Both the position numbers and the translations under genes were made by a program. Under the pieces are notes generated by a model. That model was not told where the DNA came from. It was given only the letters and a program-made list of their open reading frames with translations, and did not search any database. Of a stretch of DNA of 64,000 nt, positions 7,669-16,004 are shown in pieces (position 1 is the stretch's first letter; the number at the start of each line of letters is the position of its first letter). The stretch is taken from positions 1 through 64,000 of the forward strand of contig DATLRC010000006.1 of assembly GCA_035534895.1 (NCBI GenBank), in the 5' to 3' direction. The DNA comes from DATLRC01 sp035534895. GTDB lineage: Bacteria > Patescibacteriota > Saccharimonadia > Saccharimonadales > UBA4665.

Positions 7669-8823
7669 ATGGATATTAAGTCTTTGAAAATTGGCTTTGT
7701 CCTAGACGATTCATTGGACAAACCTGATGGAGGCGTTCAGCAATACATTCTGGCTCTTGGCGATCAACTAGAGAAACTTGGGCATGAGGTCCATTATTTA
7801 GTCGGAGAAACCAACAATACCAAATTGAATAACATCCACAGCTTGAGCCGTAACATCAGGGTTCGCTTTAACAAAAATCGAATGTCTATCCCCTTGCCTG
7901 CATCTCGTCAAACAATTGAAAACTTACTCAGCGATCAATCATTTGATGTCTTGCATATTCAACTGCCCTACAGCCCTTGGCTTGGAGGCAGGGTTATAAA
8001 AGCTGCCCAAGAGCAAACTATTGTTTTCGGAACCTTTCATATTGTCGGACATTCTTTTACGGTTAATTTAGCATCAAAATTGCTGGCAGTTTGGACCAAG
8101 GCTAGCCTATCTCGCTTTGATCAAATTGTTGCCGTCTCGACTGCGGCCAAGGAATTCGCCAAGCATAACTTTGGTATACAAAGTACGGTTTTGCCTAACG
8201 CAATTAATTATCAACGTTTCCATGATGCCAAACCTTTTTCTGGCTATAATGACGACTTACCAACCGTTTTGTTTTTGGGACGGTTAGTCCCGCGTAAAGG
8301 CTGCCTGACGTTGCTAAGGGCAGTCAATCTAATCGTTTCAGTTTATCCAGATTTAAAGTTTAGAGTCTTAGTTTGTGGCAGCGGGCCACTATTGCCTAAA
8401 CTTAAGCAATATGTTGAGCTGAACAATCTCCAATCAACTATTGAGTTTTGCGGTTTCGTTAGCGAAGAAGATAAGCCTAGTTATTATGCCTCGGCAGATA
8501 TTTCAGTATTCCCGAGCACTGGCGGTGAAAGTTTTGGCATTGTTTTACTCGAAGCCATGTCCAGTGGTCGGGCGGCCGTTTTAGCCGGAGATAATGAAGG
8601 CTATAGATCGGTCCTAAAAGACCAGCCGGGACTTCTATTTCCCCCCTCTAGAGCGGATATCTTGGCAGACAAAATAAAAAAGTTTTTGGTCAATGAACCC
8701 GAAAGACAAACTATGGCAAGGTGGGGAGAGGCATATTCTGTCCAGTTTAGTGCTACAAAGGTGGCTCAAGACTTAGTTGATTTTTATCAAAAAGCATTGC
8801 TTATACGCCGTAAAGTGCGATAA
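7669..8823 (+). CDS. GT4 glycosyltransferase, PimA-like, second copy
   Basis: 384 residues, clearly related to the preceding gene: LKIGFVLDDS then GGVQQYILALGDQLEKLGHEV at the N-terminus, VLHIQLPYSPW, TVLFLGRLVPRKGCLTLL, and ESFGIVLLEAMSSGRAAV in the nucleotide-sugar domain. An AGGAG site lies just before the ATG, in the 11-nt spacer, so it is co-translated with the first copy. Paired PimA-like enzymes could add two successive sugars to a lipid anchor, as PimA and PimB do in actinobacteria. That functional analogy is inference. Confidence 0.85.
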   Translation: MDIKSLKIGFVLDDSLDKPDGGVQQYILALGDQLEKLGHEVHYLVGETNNTKLNNIHSLSRNIRVRFNKNRMSIPLPASRQTIENLLSDQSFDVLHIQLPYSPWLGGRVIKAAQEQTIVFGTFHIVGHSFTVNLASKLLAVWTKASLSRFDQIVAVSTAAKEFAKHNFGIQSTVLPNAINYQRFHDAKPFSGYNDDLPTVLFLGRLVPRKGCLTLLRAVNLIVSVYPDLKFRVLVCGSGPLLPKLKQYVELNNLQSTIEFCGFVSEEDKPSYYASADISVFPSTGGESFGIVLLEAMSSGRAAVLAGDNEGYRSVLKDQPGLLFPPSRADILADKIKKFLVNEPERQTMARWGEAYSVQFSATKVAQDLVDFYQKALLIRRKVR

Positions 8824-8830
8824 TTAAGCC

Positions 8831-9943
8831 ATGTTTAAACGTTTTCGGATGCCAGGAGATAATGTTCAAAAGGTATCTTTGATTGTTTCGGTAGAGACGG
8901 TTTTAAAAGTTATCTTACTAATTGTCGGTAGCATTATACTTCTTGGTGCATTACGGAAAGCTTCTCATGCTTTATTACTGATTTTTACGTCATTCTTTTT
9001 TGCTTTGGCATTAAATGCCCCCGTTTATTGGCTTTCACAACGACTGCCTGGTAAACGTCGAGGCAGCCGCAGCCTGGCCACAACTGTCTCATTCCTGATT
9101 GTCATTATTCTACTGGCTGGCTTTCTGATTAGTATAGTTCCACCTCTGGTAAGGCAAACCGAGAATTTTGTCAACGCAGCGCCACACTTGATACGTGATT
9201 TTAAGAACCAAGATAGCTCAGTCGGACGAGTTATTCGAAAGTATCACCTAGACAGCCAAGTCAACAGTTTATCAAATCAGCTGTCGGACCGGATCCGTCA
9301 TGCTGGTGGGTCAGCTTTTTCGACAGCTCAGCATGTCGGCAGTAGTGTTTTTTCACTATTAACAATCCTGGCCCTGACTTTTATGATGCTAGTTGAAGGG
9401 CCGAAGTGGCTTGCATTTGGGCGTGAAGTTATTCCCGATCATTCCCAGAAAGTAGCCGATCGGTTGGCGGCTGATATGTACCAGGTTATTAAGGGATTTG
9501 TTAATGGCCAGGTGGCCTTGGCGGCAATTGCTGCTTTATTAATCTCCCCAGCCTTGTTTATTCTGCACGTTAGTTATCCGGTTGCCCTGATTGTTGTAAT
9601 TTTCATTTGTGGTCTGATACCTTTAGTTGGTCATTTTCTTGGAGCAGTTATCGTAACCACTGTGGCTCTTTTTCACTCACCGGTTGCAGCGTTAATTATT
9701 CTGCTTTACTATGTTTTGTACCAACAAATAGAGACCTATCTTATTCAACCTCGTGTTCAAGCGAATTCGACCAATATGTCACCGCTACTTGTCTTTAGTG
9801 CTGTTGTTGTCGGAGTTAGTTTCGGTGGCCTGTTTGGGGGTTTGGTAGCTATTCCGCTTGCTGGATGTTCCAGAATTGTTTTGCTTGAATACTTACAGTG
9901 GCAAAAGATTATTAGTGTTCGCCAAGTTAAAGAAGATTTATAG
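8831..9943 (+). CDS. AI-2E family (UPF0118 / PF01594) membrane permease
   Basis: 370 residues with about eight hydrophobic segments in the pattern of the AI-2E transporter family: two near residues 25-65, one at about 85-105, a soluble stretch at about 110-165, then a C-terminal bundle from about 170. The signature region GLIPLVGHFLGAVI (near 260) and YYVLYQQIETYLIQPRV (near 290) are typical. Members include the E. coli AI-2 exporter TqsA and Na+/H+ antiporters, so the substrate is open. It starts 7 nt after the second GT4 and closes that operon, converging on cysS 6 nt downstream. Confidence 0.85.
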   Translation: MFKRFRMPGDNVQKVSLIVSVETVLKVILLIVGSIILLGALRKASHALLLIFTSFFFALALNAPVYWLSQRLPGKRRGSRSLATTVSFLIVIILLAGFLISIVPPLVRQTENFVNAAPHLIRDFKNQDSSVGRVIRKYHLDSQVNSLSNQLSDRIRHAGGSAFSTAQHVGSSVFSLLTILALTFMMLVEGPKWLAFGREVIPDHSQKVADRLAADMYQVIKGFVNGQVALAAIAALLISPALFILHVSYPVALIVVIFICGLIPLVGHFLGAVIVTTVALFHSPVAALIILLYYVLYQQIETYLIQPRVQANSTNMSPLLVFSAVVVGVSFGGLFGGLVAIPLAGCSRIVLLEYLQWQKIISVRQVKEDL

Positions 9944-9949
9944 TAAAAA

Positions 9950-11344
9950 TTAAAGCCTAAACCAAATTGGGCCGAATTCGGTGTCACGAACACCAAGTTT
10001 TTGGTCATTTAGTTTGTCTCGTAGACGATCTGCCTCATCCCATTTACCATCCTCTCGCGCTGCCTGGCGTTTTTTGATATCCTCCTTTTGCAACTCAGTG
10101 ATGTCGGGTTGATTACTAAGCTCAAGGCCTAATAGGTTATCGATTGTCTCTATGAATTTTTCAAATGATTTTTTTTGGTCGCTGCTGATCAATTGTCTGC
10201 TGAGGACATTTTCGATGTAACTTAGTCTAGCGACTACTTTTGGAGTATCTAGGTCATCACTTATAGCCTCTAAAAGTTCTGCGCTTGCTGATTCAAAGTT
10301 GAATCGCTTGCTTTGAGTAACCAGTTGCCAACGTAAGCAGGCTAGATTCTGTAGTGATCTTAGGCGGTTTTGGGCGGACTCTAGGCTCAGCCAACTAAAT
10401 TTAGACTGTGAGCGATAGTGTGATTCTAGTACATGCATTCTCAGGCTGTCCAAGCTAAAACCGTGACTTTCAAGATCCTCAAGTCTTAAGCTGTTGTTGG
10501 CGCTCTTAGCTATCTTTTCACCACTGATAGTAATATGGTTAGTGTGCATCCAATAATTTGCAAAACGCTTGCCAGTGGCGGCCTCACTTTGGGCAATTTC
10601 ATTGGTGTGATGAACTGGTAAATGGTCAATGCCACCACAATGAATGTCTAGAGTTGGGCCCAAATATTTGATACTCATTGCCGAGCACTCTATGTGCCAG
10701 CCAGGGAATCCCCTGCCCCATGGGCTATCCCACTCCATGTCTCGTTTTTGGCCCTTGGGAGAAAACTTCCAGAGAGCAAAGTCACTTGCCTGGTGTTTAT
10801 TGGGATTAGGTTCTATTCGTCCGCTGGCTTGTTGCTCGTCTAGATCTAGGGCTGCAAATGAAGAGTACTGGGGAAACTTCGAACTGTCATAATAGACCCC
10901 ATCCGAAGTCAGGTAGGTAAATCCCTTAGCTTCCAGAGTCTTGATAAGCTCTACTTGTTCTACGATATGGTCAGTAGCTTTGGGCAAGTAATCGGGTTTT
11001 GAAATATTCAGTCGTCTTAGCCCATCAATAAAGTAATCGGAGTAGAATTTGGCAATATCCCAAGCAGATTTCCCTTCTCGCTTAGCCCCTTTTTCTAGCT
11101 TGTCTTCACCGCTATCGGCATCGCTTACCAAGTGTCCAACGTCGGTTATATTGAGAACCCATTTCGGCTGGTATCCATTTGCCTTGAGAGCTCGAACTAG
11201 AAGATCATAGCGTATAAAAGTGAACCAGTTGCCTATGTGTGGAAAGTCATAAACTGTTGGGCCACAGGTGTAAACGGTGACTAATGGTCGCTTTTGTGGC
11301 TTAATTTCTTCGACTCGTCGATTAAGTGTATTATAAAGTTTCAT
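9950..11344 (-). CDS. cysS: cysteinyl-tRNA synthetase
   Basis: 464 residues, the normal length. The class I signature FPHIGNWF follows CGPTVYD. The catalytic zinc ligands are kept: Cys in YTCGPTVY, Cys in WHIECSAM, and His and Glu in GIDHLPVHHTNEIAQ. The KMSKS loop reads KIAKS (EKIAKSANN). It charges tRNA-Cys in the cytosol. Its start overlaps the end of nrnA by 14 nt, so the two are co-transcribed. Retention of the catalytic zinc contrasts with the loss of structural zinc sites in several neighbours. Confidence 0.95.
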   Translation of the reverse strand: MKLYNTLNRRVEEIKPQKRPLVTVYTCGPTVYDFPHIGNWFTFIRYDLLVRALKANGYQPKWVLNITDVGHLVSDADSGEDKLEKGAKREGKSAWDIAKFYSDYFIDGLRRLNISKPDYLPKATDHIVEQVELIKTLEAKGFTYLTSDGVYYDSSKFPQYSSFAALDLDEQQASGRIEPNPNKHQASDFALWKFSPKGQKRDMEWDSPWGRGFPGWHIECSAMSIKYLGPTLDIHCGGIDHLPVHHTNEIAQSEAATGKRFANYWMHTNHITISGEKIAKSANNSLRLEDLESHGFSLDSLRMHVLESHYRSQSKFSWLSLESAQNRLRSLQNLACLRWQLVTQSKRFNFESASAELLEAISDDLDTPKVVARLSYIENVLSRQLISSDQKKSFEKFIETIDNLLGLELSNQPDITELQKEDIKKRQAAREDGKWDEADRLRDKLNDQKLGVRDTEFGPIWFRL

Positions 11345-12356
11345 TGTTTTTCGGGCTTTTATTCAGTTCATCTAGCAATTTAGTAGCCAGCTTAATCGTT
11401 TCCGTCTTCACTTGTTCCAGAGAACGGCCATCTGTACACTTAAAACCGCTGGCGTAAGGATGTCCGCCGCCACCGAAGTGTTCTGCTACTTTAGCAGCAA
11501 TAGTTTTTCCGAAGTTACATCGAATTTTAGCTGTTATTTTGTCATCTTTATATGTCTTAAAGGCAATAGCAATATCTGTCCCTTCGGTTAGTCGCATTTC
11601 GTCAATGACAAGCATCGATGGGTTATATGATGGGCTGTAGCGCTCGATTTCAGACCAGGGGATAGTAATGGTGGCTATACGGTTTCCAGAAAAATATTCA
11701 ATTCTCTGCAGAAGATGACCTTTATAGCGCTGCAGCTCGGGGCTTTTACGCATCATGTCGCGCCGAGCGCTATCTAGTGCTGCCAATTTGACTCCACCTT
11801 CAACTAACTCGGCGATAATGTGAATACTATGCGCCGTTGTGCCTTCGCTGACCAGTCCCAGACTGTCTGACATAATAGAGGTAGCCAACATGTTCTGGGC
11901 AGTCATATTCAATGGCCAATCAAGTTGTTTGGCTAAATCATAAATTATTTCTCCGGTGGCCACTGCTTGCTCAATGCAAATGATGCTGGCAAAATTGATG
12001 GTTGGTTTGGTAACATGGTGATCGATAATCACACATGGCTTAGAGGCTAACCAACTTTTTTGACCGTTTTTTTCAAGTGTTTCAAGCAGCGATAGTGCCG
12101 CGGTGTCAACGATAATTGAGGCATCGAACTTGGTAGGTAGTGTTTTTTGGACACGATCCCAGCCGGGTAAATAAGTTAGATAACCGGGCATATCGACGCC
12201 ACAGTAGAGATATGGTTCCTTGCCCAATTTATCTAGGATTTGCTCAAGCGCTAAAGCTGATGCCAAACTATCAGCATCAGGGTTATCGGCTTGGACAATA
12301 ACTATTCGCTGGGCAGCGTCTATCATCTTATTAATTTCAGTGGCTTGTTTGATCAT
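11331..12356 (-). CDS. nrnA: DHH-family phosphoesterase, NrnA-like nanoRNase / pAp phosphatase
   Basis: 341 residues with DHH and DHHA1 domains. Metal-binding motifs are NPDADSLAS (about 25-33), IIVDTAA and IIDHHVTKP (about 118-126). The C-terminal GGGGHPYASGF is the DHHA1 nucleotide-binding signature. Relatives degrade 2-5 nt RNA and 3'-phosphoadenosine 5'-phosphate with Mn2+ in the cytosol, finishing mRNA decay. It is the first gene of a unit with cysS and has a -10 box 8 nt before its ATG. Confidence 0.85.
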   Translation of the reverse strand: MIKQATEINKMIDAAQRIVIVQADNPDADSLASALALEQILDKLGKEPYLYCGVDMPGYLTYLPGWDRVQKTLPTKFDASIIVDTAALSLLETLEKNGQKSWLASKPCVIIDHHVTKPTINFASIICIEQAVATGEIIYDLAKQLDWPLNMTAQNMLATSIMSDSLGLVSEGTTAHSIHIIAELVEGGVKLAALDSARRDMMRKSPELQRYKGHLLQRIEYFSGNRIATITIPWSEIERYSPSYNPSMLVIDEMRLTEGTDIAIAFKTYKDDKITAKIRCNFGKTIAAKVAEHFGGGGHPYASGFKCTDGRSLEQVKTETIKLATKLLDELNKSPKNNETL

Positions 12357-12370
12357 CTAGTTAAATTGTA
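12357..12370 (-). promoter_or_regulatory. -10 box for a leaderless start of nrnA
   Basis: On the minus strand TACAAT (12370-12365) is followed by 8 nt and the ATG at 12356, with no ribosome binding site between. Confidence 0.5.
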
Positions 12371-12396
12371 ATTTCTTGAGTTTAAAATGCCTAATT

Positions 12397-13002
12397 TTAA
12401 AATGGTTGCCGGCCTTCGAGAGCACGACTTAAGGTTATTTGGTCGGCATATTCAAGATCTACGCCTATTGGCAGGCCTCGAGCTAATCTTGTCACTTTTA
12501 GTTTTCGTTTACCTACTTGCTGTTGAATATAAAGAGCTGTCGATTCACCCTCAACGCTGGCACTGGTGGCTAGAATTACTTCTTCAACACCATCGGCGTC
12601 TATTCGTTCAACTAATTCCTTGACATGAAGTTGTTCAGGCCCGATATCGTCTATCGGTGATATTAGTCCACCCAGGACGTGATAAGTGCCATGAAACTGG
12701 CCAGTTTTTTCAATTGCAATCAGATCAAATGGTTCGGCTACAACGGCCACAATTTTTTTATTTCGGCCTGAATTGGTGTATAGCTCAGAAAGTTTTGTGC
12801 CGGCCGGTATGAGTGCAAATGTTTTTTGACAGTAGTCGATATGATCTTTTAGCTGACTTAAGGCACTAGCAATCTGGAGCGATAAACTGTTATCCTGACG
12901 GGCCAGATAGTAAGCGTAGCGTTCAGCTGTTCGCGGGCCAACACCCGGTAACAGCCCAAATGCTTCGATAAGATCAGTTAATGCCGGAGGTAGAACTTGC
13001 AT
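12397..13002 (-). CDS. recR: recombination protein RecR lacking its zinc finger
   Basis: 201 residues, the usual length. The helix-hairpin-helix LPGVGPRTAERYAYYL (about 18-33), the Toprim region (VVAEPFDLIAIE), YHVLGGLISPIDDIGPE and the C-terminal GLPIGVDLEYADQITLSRAL are all well conserved. RecR loads RecA at gaps with RecO and RecF. The normal four-cysteine zinc finger (about residues 55-75) is replaced: only one Cys (DYCQK) remains and the others are gone. It follows ybaB by 16 nt in the usual ybaB-recR order; dnaX lies about 2.9 kb further upstream, beyond dnaB and a membrane-protein gene. Confidence 0.93.
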   Translation of the reverse strand: MQVLPPALTDLIEAFGLLPGVGPRTAERYAYYLARQDNSLSLQIASALSQLKDHIDYCQKTFALIPAGTKLSELYTNSGRNKKIVAVVAEPFDLIAIEKTGQFHGTYHVLGGLISPIDDIGPEQLHVKELVERIDADGVEEVILATSASVEGESTALYIQQQVGKRKLKVTRLARGLPIGVDLEYADQITLSRALEGRQPF

Positions 13003-13018
13003 GGTCAGAGATTATTGA

Positions 13019-13312
13019 TTAGAAGCCCAAGTCGCCCAATGAGCCCATCATTGGTTGCATTTTTTGAGCCGCTATACGTTGGCTCTCGGCAATTGCCTCT
13101 TTGACGGCATCTTCGATCCAGCGTTCAAGTTGTGCTATATCTTCTAGGTCGACTGACTGGGGGTTGATGTGTATTTTCTTTAGTTTTTGCTCACCACTGA
13201 TCTCGACACTTACAGCGCCATCTCCCTTGTTCACGGTAATTATTTGTTTTTGGAGTTCTTTTTGTATTTTCTTAACGCGCATTACCATCTTGGCTTGATC
13301 AAAACGACTCAT
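13019..13312 (-). CDS. ybaB: YbaB/EbfC-family nucleoid-associated protein
   Basis: 97 residues, close to the family length of about 105. It has the helical ends and central beta segment of the family (AVSVEISGEQKLKKIHINPQ) and a Met/Gly-rich C-terminus (MQPMMGSLGDLGF). Family members form DNA-binding tweezers-like dimers that coat the nucleoid. An AAAAGGAG site lies 6 nt before the ATG. It sits directly upstream of recR, a linkage seen in most bacteria. Confidence 0.9.
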   Translation of the reverse strand: MSRFDQAKMVMRVKKIQKELQKQIITVNKGDGAVSVEISGEQKLKKIHINPQSVDLEDIAQLERWIEDAVKEAIAESQRIAAQKMQPMMGSLGDLGF

Positions 13313-13346
13313 TGATAACTCCTTTTCCTATAATAATTGTAACAGA

Positions 13347-14582
13347 TTACCTGATAGATTGTCGCTCCGGTTGAAGAACGGTTTTAAAGCTAGTTTTGGT
13401 AGTTGGATTATTGGACCATGCCACAAGATAGAGACGACTATTATAGAGGCTGCTGAGGGAAACGGTAATAACAATCAGGCTGAGGCCTAAACTTCTGGCC
13501 AGGGGATTCAATGGGAAGACCCGATACCATTGGTGCAGCAGATAGGCGATGCCGGTGGCGGTCATCAGAACAATGATCGGCAGAACCATGGCGGGACTGG
13601 ATACACCCAGGCCGACAACCAGCCAGCTTACAGCTAGCAAAATTAAATTGGCTTGCCAACGTTTCTGGCGTATTTGCTGGCTGTAAATAATCAGTCCAAC
13701 TAGAGCAAAAGCAGTTTGGATAACATCCAAGGCCGGTAAGCTGTCCAGATGTTGACTTGGATCAGCCTTCGTTGGCGTATGCCAGAAGATGTTCAGAGCA
13801 AGATTAATTATATTGTGCAGCAGATTACTCCAGATCGGTATGTTTCCAACAAGTTTTATGCCTAGCCATGGCTCGAAGCCAGCTAGTCCTCTTGACAAAA
13901 TAGAGCTGGCCAAAAAGATGATTAAGGGTGCTAGCAAGACTAGGAAAGTCAAACTGCCGAAGATAATTGGTAGTCGGCCGACACGGCTGAGCATTAGTCT
14001 AAGTTTCGGGACTTGTAGTGCCACGGCTGTTATTGCTAGCCAAAGTGCACCCGGTATATATAGAACAAAGGCCAAAGCTACTAACCAGAGCCAGAATTGA
14101 AGTCTTCCCTGTTGCCTACCTAGGATAACCATTAAGCCAATAAGAATAAGCGGTACAGTTGCTTGGAGTATATCGGGAGAACCAAAACGGGCTAAGAATA
14201 AAAACCAACTACCAGCGCCAAAGAGCAGGACTCCTAGGGAGGCTATTTTGTAACCGTGCCATGTTTTTAAAATGTAATAAACTAAGGCCAAAGCTACTAG
14301 TCCGAAAAAGACGCTCGACAAACGAAAAACCAGTAGACTGTGATGAAAGTGAAACAAAAGTTTTGTTAGCAATATCCAGGGCCCATTCAACATATCGTGG
14401 CCGGAAATGTTCATTAAGTTATTTAAAATTGTGTTCTTGTTGGCTATCTCGATTGGGCTAGCTAAATTAGACGTCAGGGAGCTAAGTCTAAAAAATAATA
14501 AGCCGATTAGAAAAATAAATACTAAACAAGCTGTCAGGAGAGGCATTCCACCTTTAGTCAGAAGCCCAAAAAAACGTCTCAT
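13347..14582 (-). CDS. polytopic membrane protein, GT39-like glycosyltransferase
   Basis: 411 residues from the ATG at 14582; a GTG at 14603 is the alternative. Ten or more hydrophobic segments are visible. The N-terminal segment is followed by a periplasmic loop (residues about 30-70), then LVFRLSSVFFGLVALALVYY and WFLFLARFGSPDILQ, which resemble the Arg/Asp-bearing loops of dolichyl-phosphate-mannose transferases of the GT39/PMT_2/ArnT type. Such enzymes use polyprenyl-phosphate sugars outside the membrane. Family assignment is by general resemblance only. TATACT lies 11 nt before the ATG. Confidence 0.6.
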   Translation of the reverse strand: MRRFFGLLTKGGMPLLTACLVFIFLIGLLFFRLSSLTSNLASPIEIANKNTILNNLMNISGHDMLNGPWILLTKLLFHFHHSLLVFRLSSVFFGLVALALVYYILKTWHGYKIASLGVLLFGAGSWFLFLARFGSPDILQATVPLILIGLMVILGRQQGRLQFWLWLVALAFVLYIPGALWLAITAVALQVPKLRLMLSRVGRLPIIFGSLTFLVLLAPLIIFLASSILSRGLAGFEPWLGIKLVGNIPIWSNLLHNIINLALNIFWHTPTKADPSQHLDSLPALDVIQTAFALVGLIIYSQQIRQKRWQANLILLAVSWLVVGLGVSSPAMVLPIIVLMTATGIAYLLHQWYRVFPLNPLARSLGLSLIVITVSLSSLYNSRLYLVAWSNNPTTKTSFKTVLQPERQSIR

Positions 14583-14599
14583 ATTTGGCGTTAAGTATA
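14583..14599 (-). promoter_or_regulatory. -10 box close to the GT39-like start codon
   Basis: Minus-strand TATACT (14599-14594) is followed by 11 nt and the ATG at 14582. No Shine-Dalgarno sequence is seen, and the predicted leader is about 4-5 nt. Confidence 0.4.
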
Positions 14600-14621
14600 A
14601 CACAGAAAGTGAGGCTATAAA

Positions 14622-15989
14622 TTATTGACTAAAGGGGTCAGAATGATGAGTATCAAGTGAACGGAAGCGTTGTTTTTCATTTTCAAAATAGAGTTCAAGA
14701 CCACCAGTTGGACCATTGCGGTGTTTTTTGATCAGTATGTCGGTGATCTTCTTGCGGTCGGTATCGGGGTTGTAGTATTCTTCGCGGTAAATAAAGGCCA
14801 CCACGTCGGCGTCTTGTTCAATTGAACCTGATTCGCGCAGGTCGGCAAGCTGTGGAATCTGGGGATTGCGGCTTTCAACCGAACGACTGAGTTGGCTGAG
14901 GGCTAACAAGGGAACGTTTAACTCTCGTGCCACACCCTTAAGCCCGCGTGATATTTCAGAAATTTCCTGTACCCGGTTTGCGTCTGAATTGTATCGTCCA
15001 CCGCCACTCATGAGCTGTAGGTAGTCAACAATAATTAAGCCTAATTTTCGCTGATGGTGCTCACGGCGGGCTTTGGTGCGTATATCACTAATTGTAATGC
15101 CCGGTGTATCGTCAATGTAGATTGGCGCTTCGCTCAATGTTCCCATGGCTTGGCCAATTTTCTCAAAGTCGGTGTCTGTCAGATTGCCTGTCCGTAGTGC
15201 CCAGGCATCAACTCCTGACTCCATTGACAAGAGGCGGTCTACGAGCTGTTCTTTGCTCATTTCAAGACTGAAAATTAATACCGGTTGTTTTGTGTCAACG
15301 GCAACATTATGAGCAATGTTTAAGGCCAAAGCCGTTTTACCCATCGATGGGCGGGCGGCTAGAATAATAAGGTCTGATGGTTGTAGTCCGGCTAAGGTGT
15401 TGTCCAGGTCTTTGTAGCCGGTCGGTAAGCCTCTAAGTTTTTTCTTATCTTTATGTAGTTCGTCTAGCCGATCAAAACTCTCGGCCAATATGGCTTCCAG
15501 ACTGATAACATTGTGCTTAACATGGTGTTGGCTAACTTCAAACAGTCGGCTTTCGGCTTCTTCAATTAGTTCTCTTAAGGCTTTTGATTCATCATACCCT
15601 AGTGCGGTCATGTCCTGAGAGGCAACAATTAAGCGCCTACGCAATGCTTTTTGAGATACTATGTCAGCATACTGTTCCGCATGAGCCGCGGTTGGTACGA
15701 AGTTGGTAAGTTCGCTTAGATAGGCGCCACCACCAATCATTTCCAAGTAACCATTATTTTTTAACTGGTCAGACAGAGTCAAAACATCTATGGCTTGTCG
15801 CTTTTCGTAAAGCTTGAGCGCTGCTTCGTAAATTCGTTCATGCCTTTTGTCATAGAAATCACTTGGGCTTATAACATCGGCAATCTTGACAATGGCATCA
15901 GCGTCTATTAAGATCGCGCCGAGCAATGATGCTTCGGCTTCAGCATTTTGGGGCGGTTGCTTAGTAGTGGGTGCTTGTGATGGTTCCAT
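14622..15989 (-). CDS. dnaB: replicative DNA helicase
   Basis: 455 residues, normal for DnaB. The N-terminal DnaB domain (about 13-115) is followed by a linker and the RecA-like domain from about 185. Walker A is AARPSMGKTA (211-220), Walker B lies in LIIVDYLQLM, and the arginine-rich motif is SQLSRSVESR with DLRESGSIEQDADVV. It unwinds the fork as a hexamer. It lies 15 nt downstream of dnaX and is probably co-transcribed with it, although a CATAAT box 14 nt before the ATG could give it its own start. Confidence 0.95.
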   Translation of the reverse strand: MEPSQAPTTKQPPQNAEAEASLLGAILIDADAIVKIADVISPSDFYDKRHERIYEAALKLYEKRQAIDVLTLSDQLKNNGYLEMIGGGAYLSELTNFVPTAAHAEQYADIVSQKALRRRLIVASQDMTALGYDESKALRELIEEAESRLFEVSQHHVKHNVISLEAILAESFDRLDELHKDKKKLRGLPTGYKDLDNTLAGLQPSDLIILAARPSMGKTALALNIAHNVAVDTKQPVLIFSLEMSKEQLVDRLLSMESGVDAWALRTGNLTDTDFEKIGQAMGTLSEAPIYIDDTPGITISDIRTKARREHHQRKLGLIIVDYLQLMSGGGRYNSDANRVQEISEISRGLKGVARELNVPLLALSQLSRSVESRNPQIPQLADLRESGSIEQDADVVAFIYREEYYNPDTDRKKITDILIKKHRNGPTGGLELYFENEKQRFRSLDTHHSDPFSQ

Positions 15990-16004
15990 TGTTCGTTACC
16001 TAGA

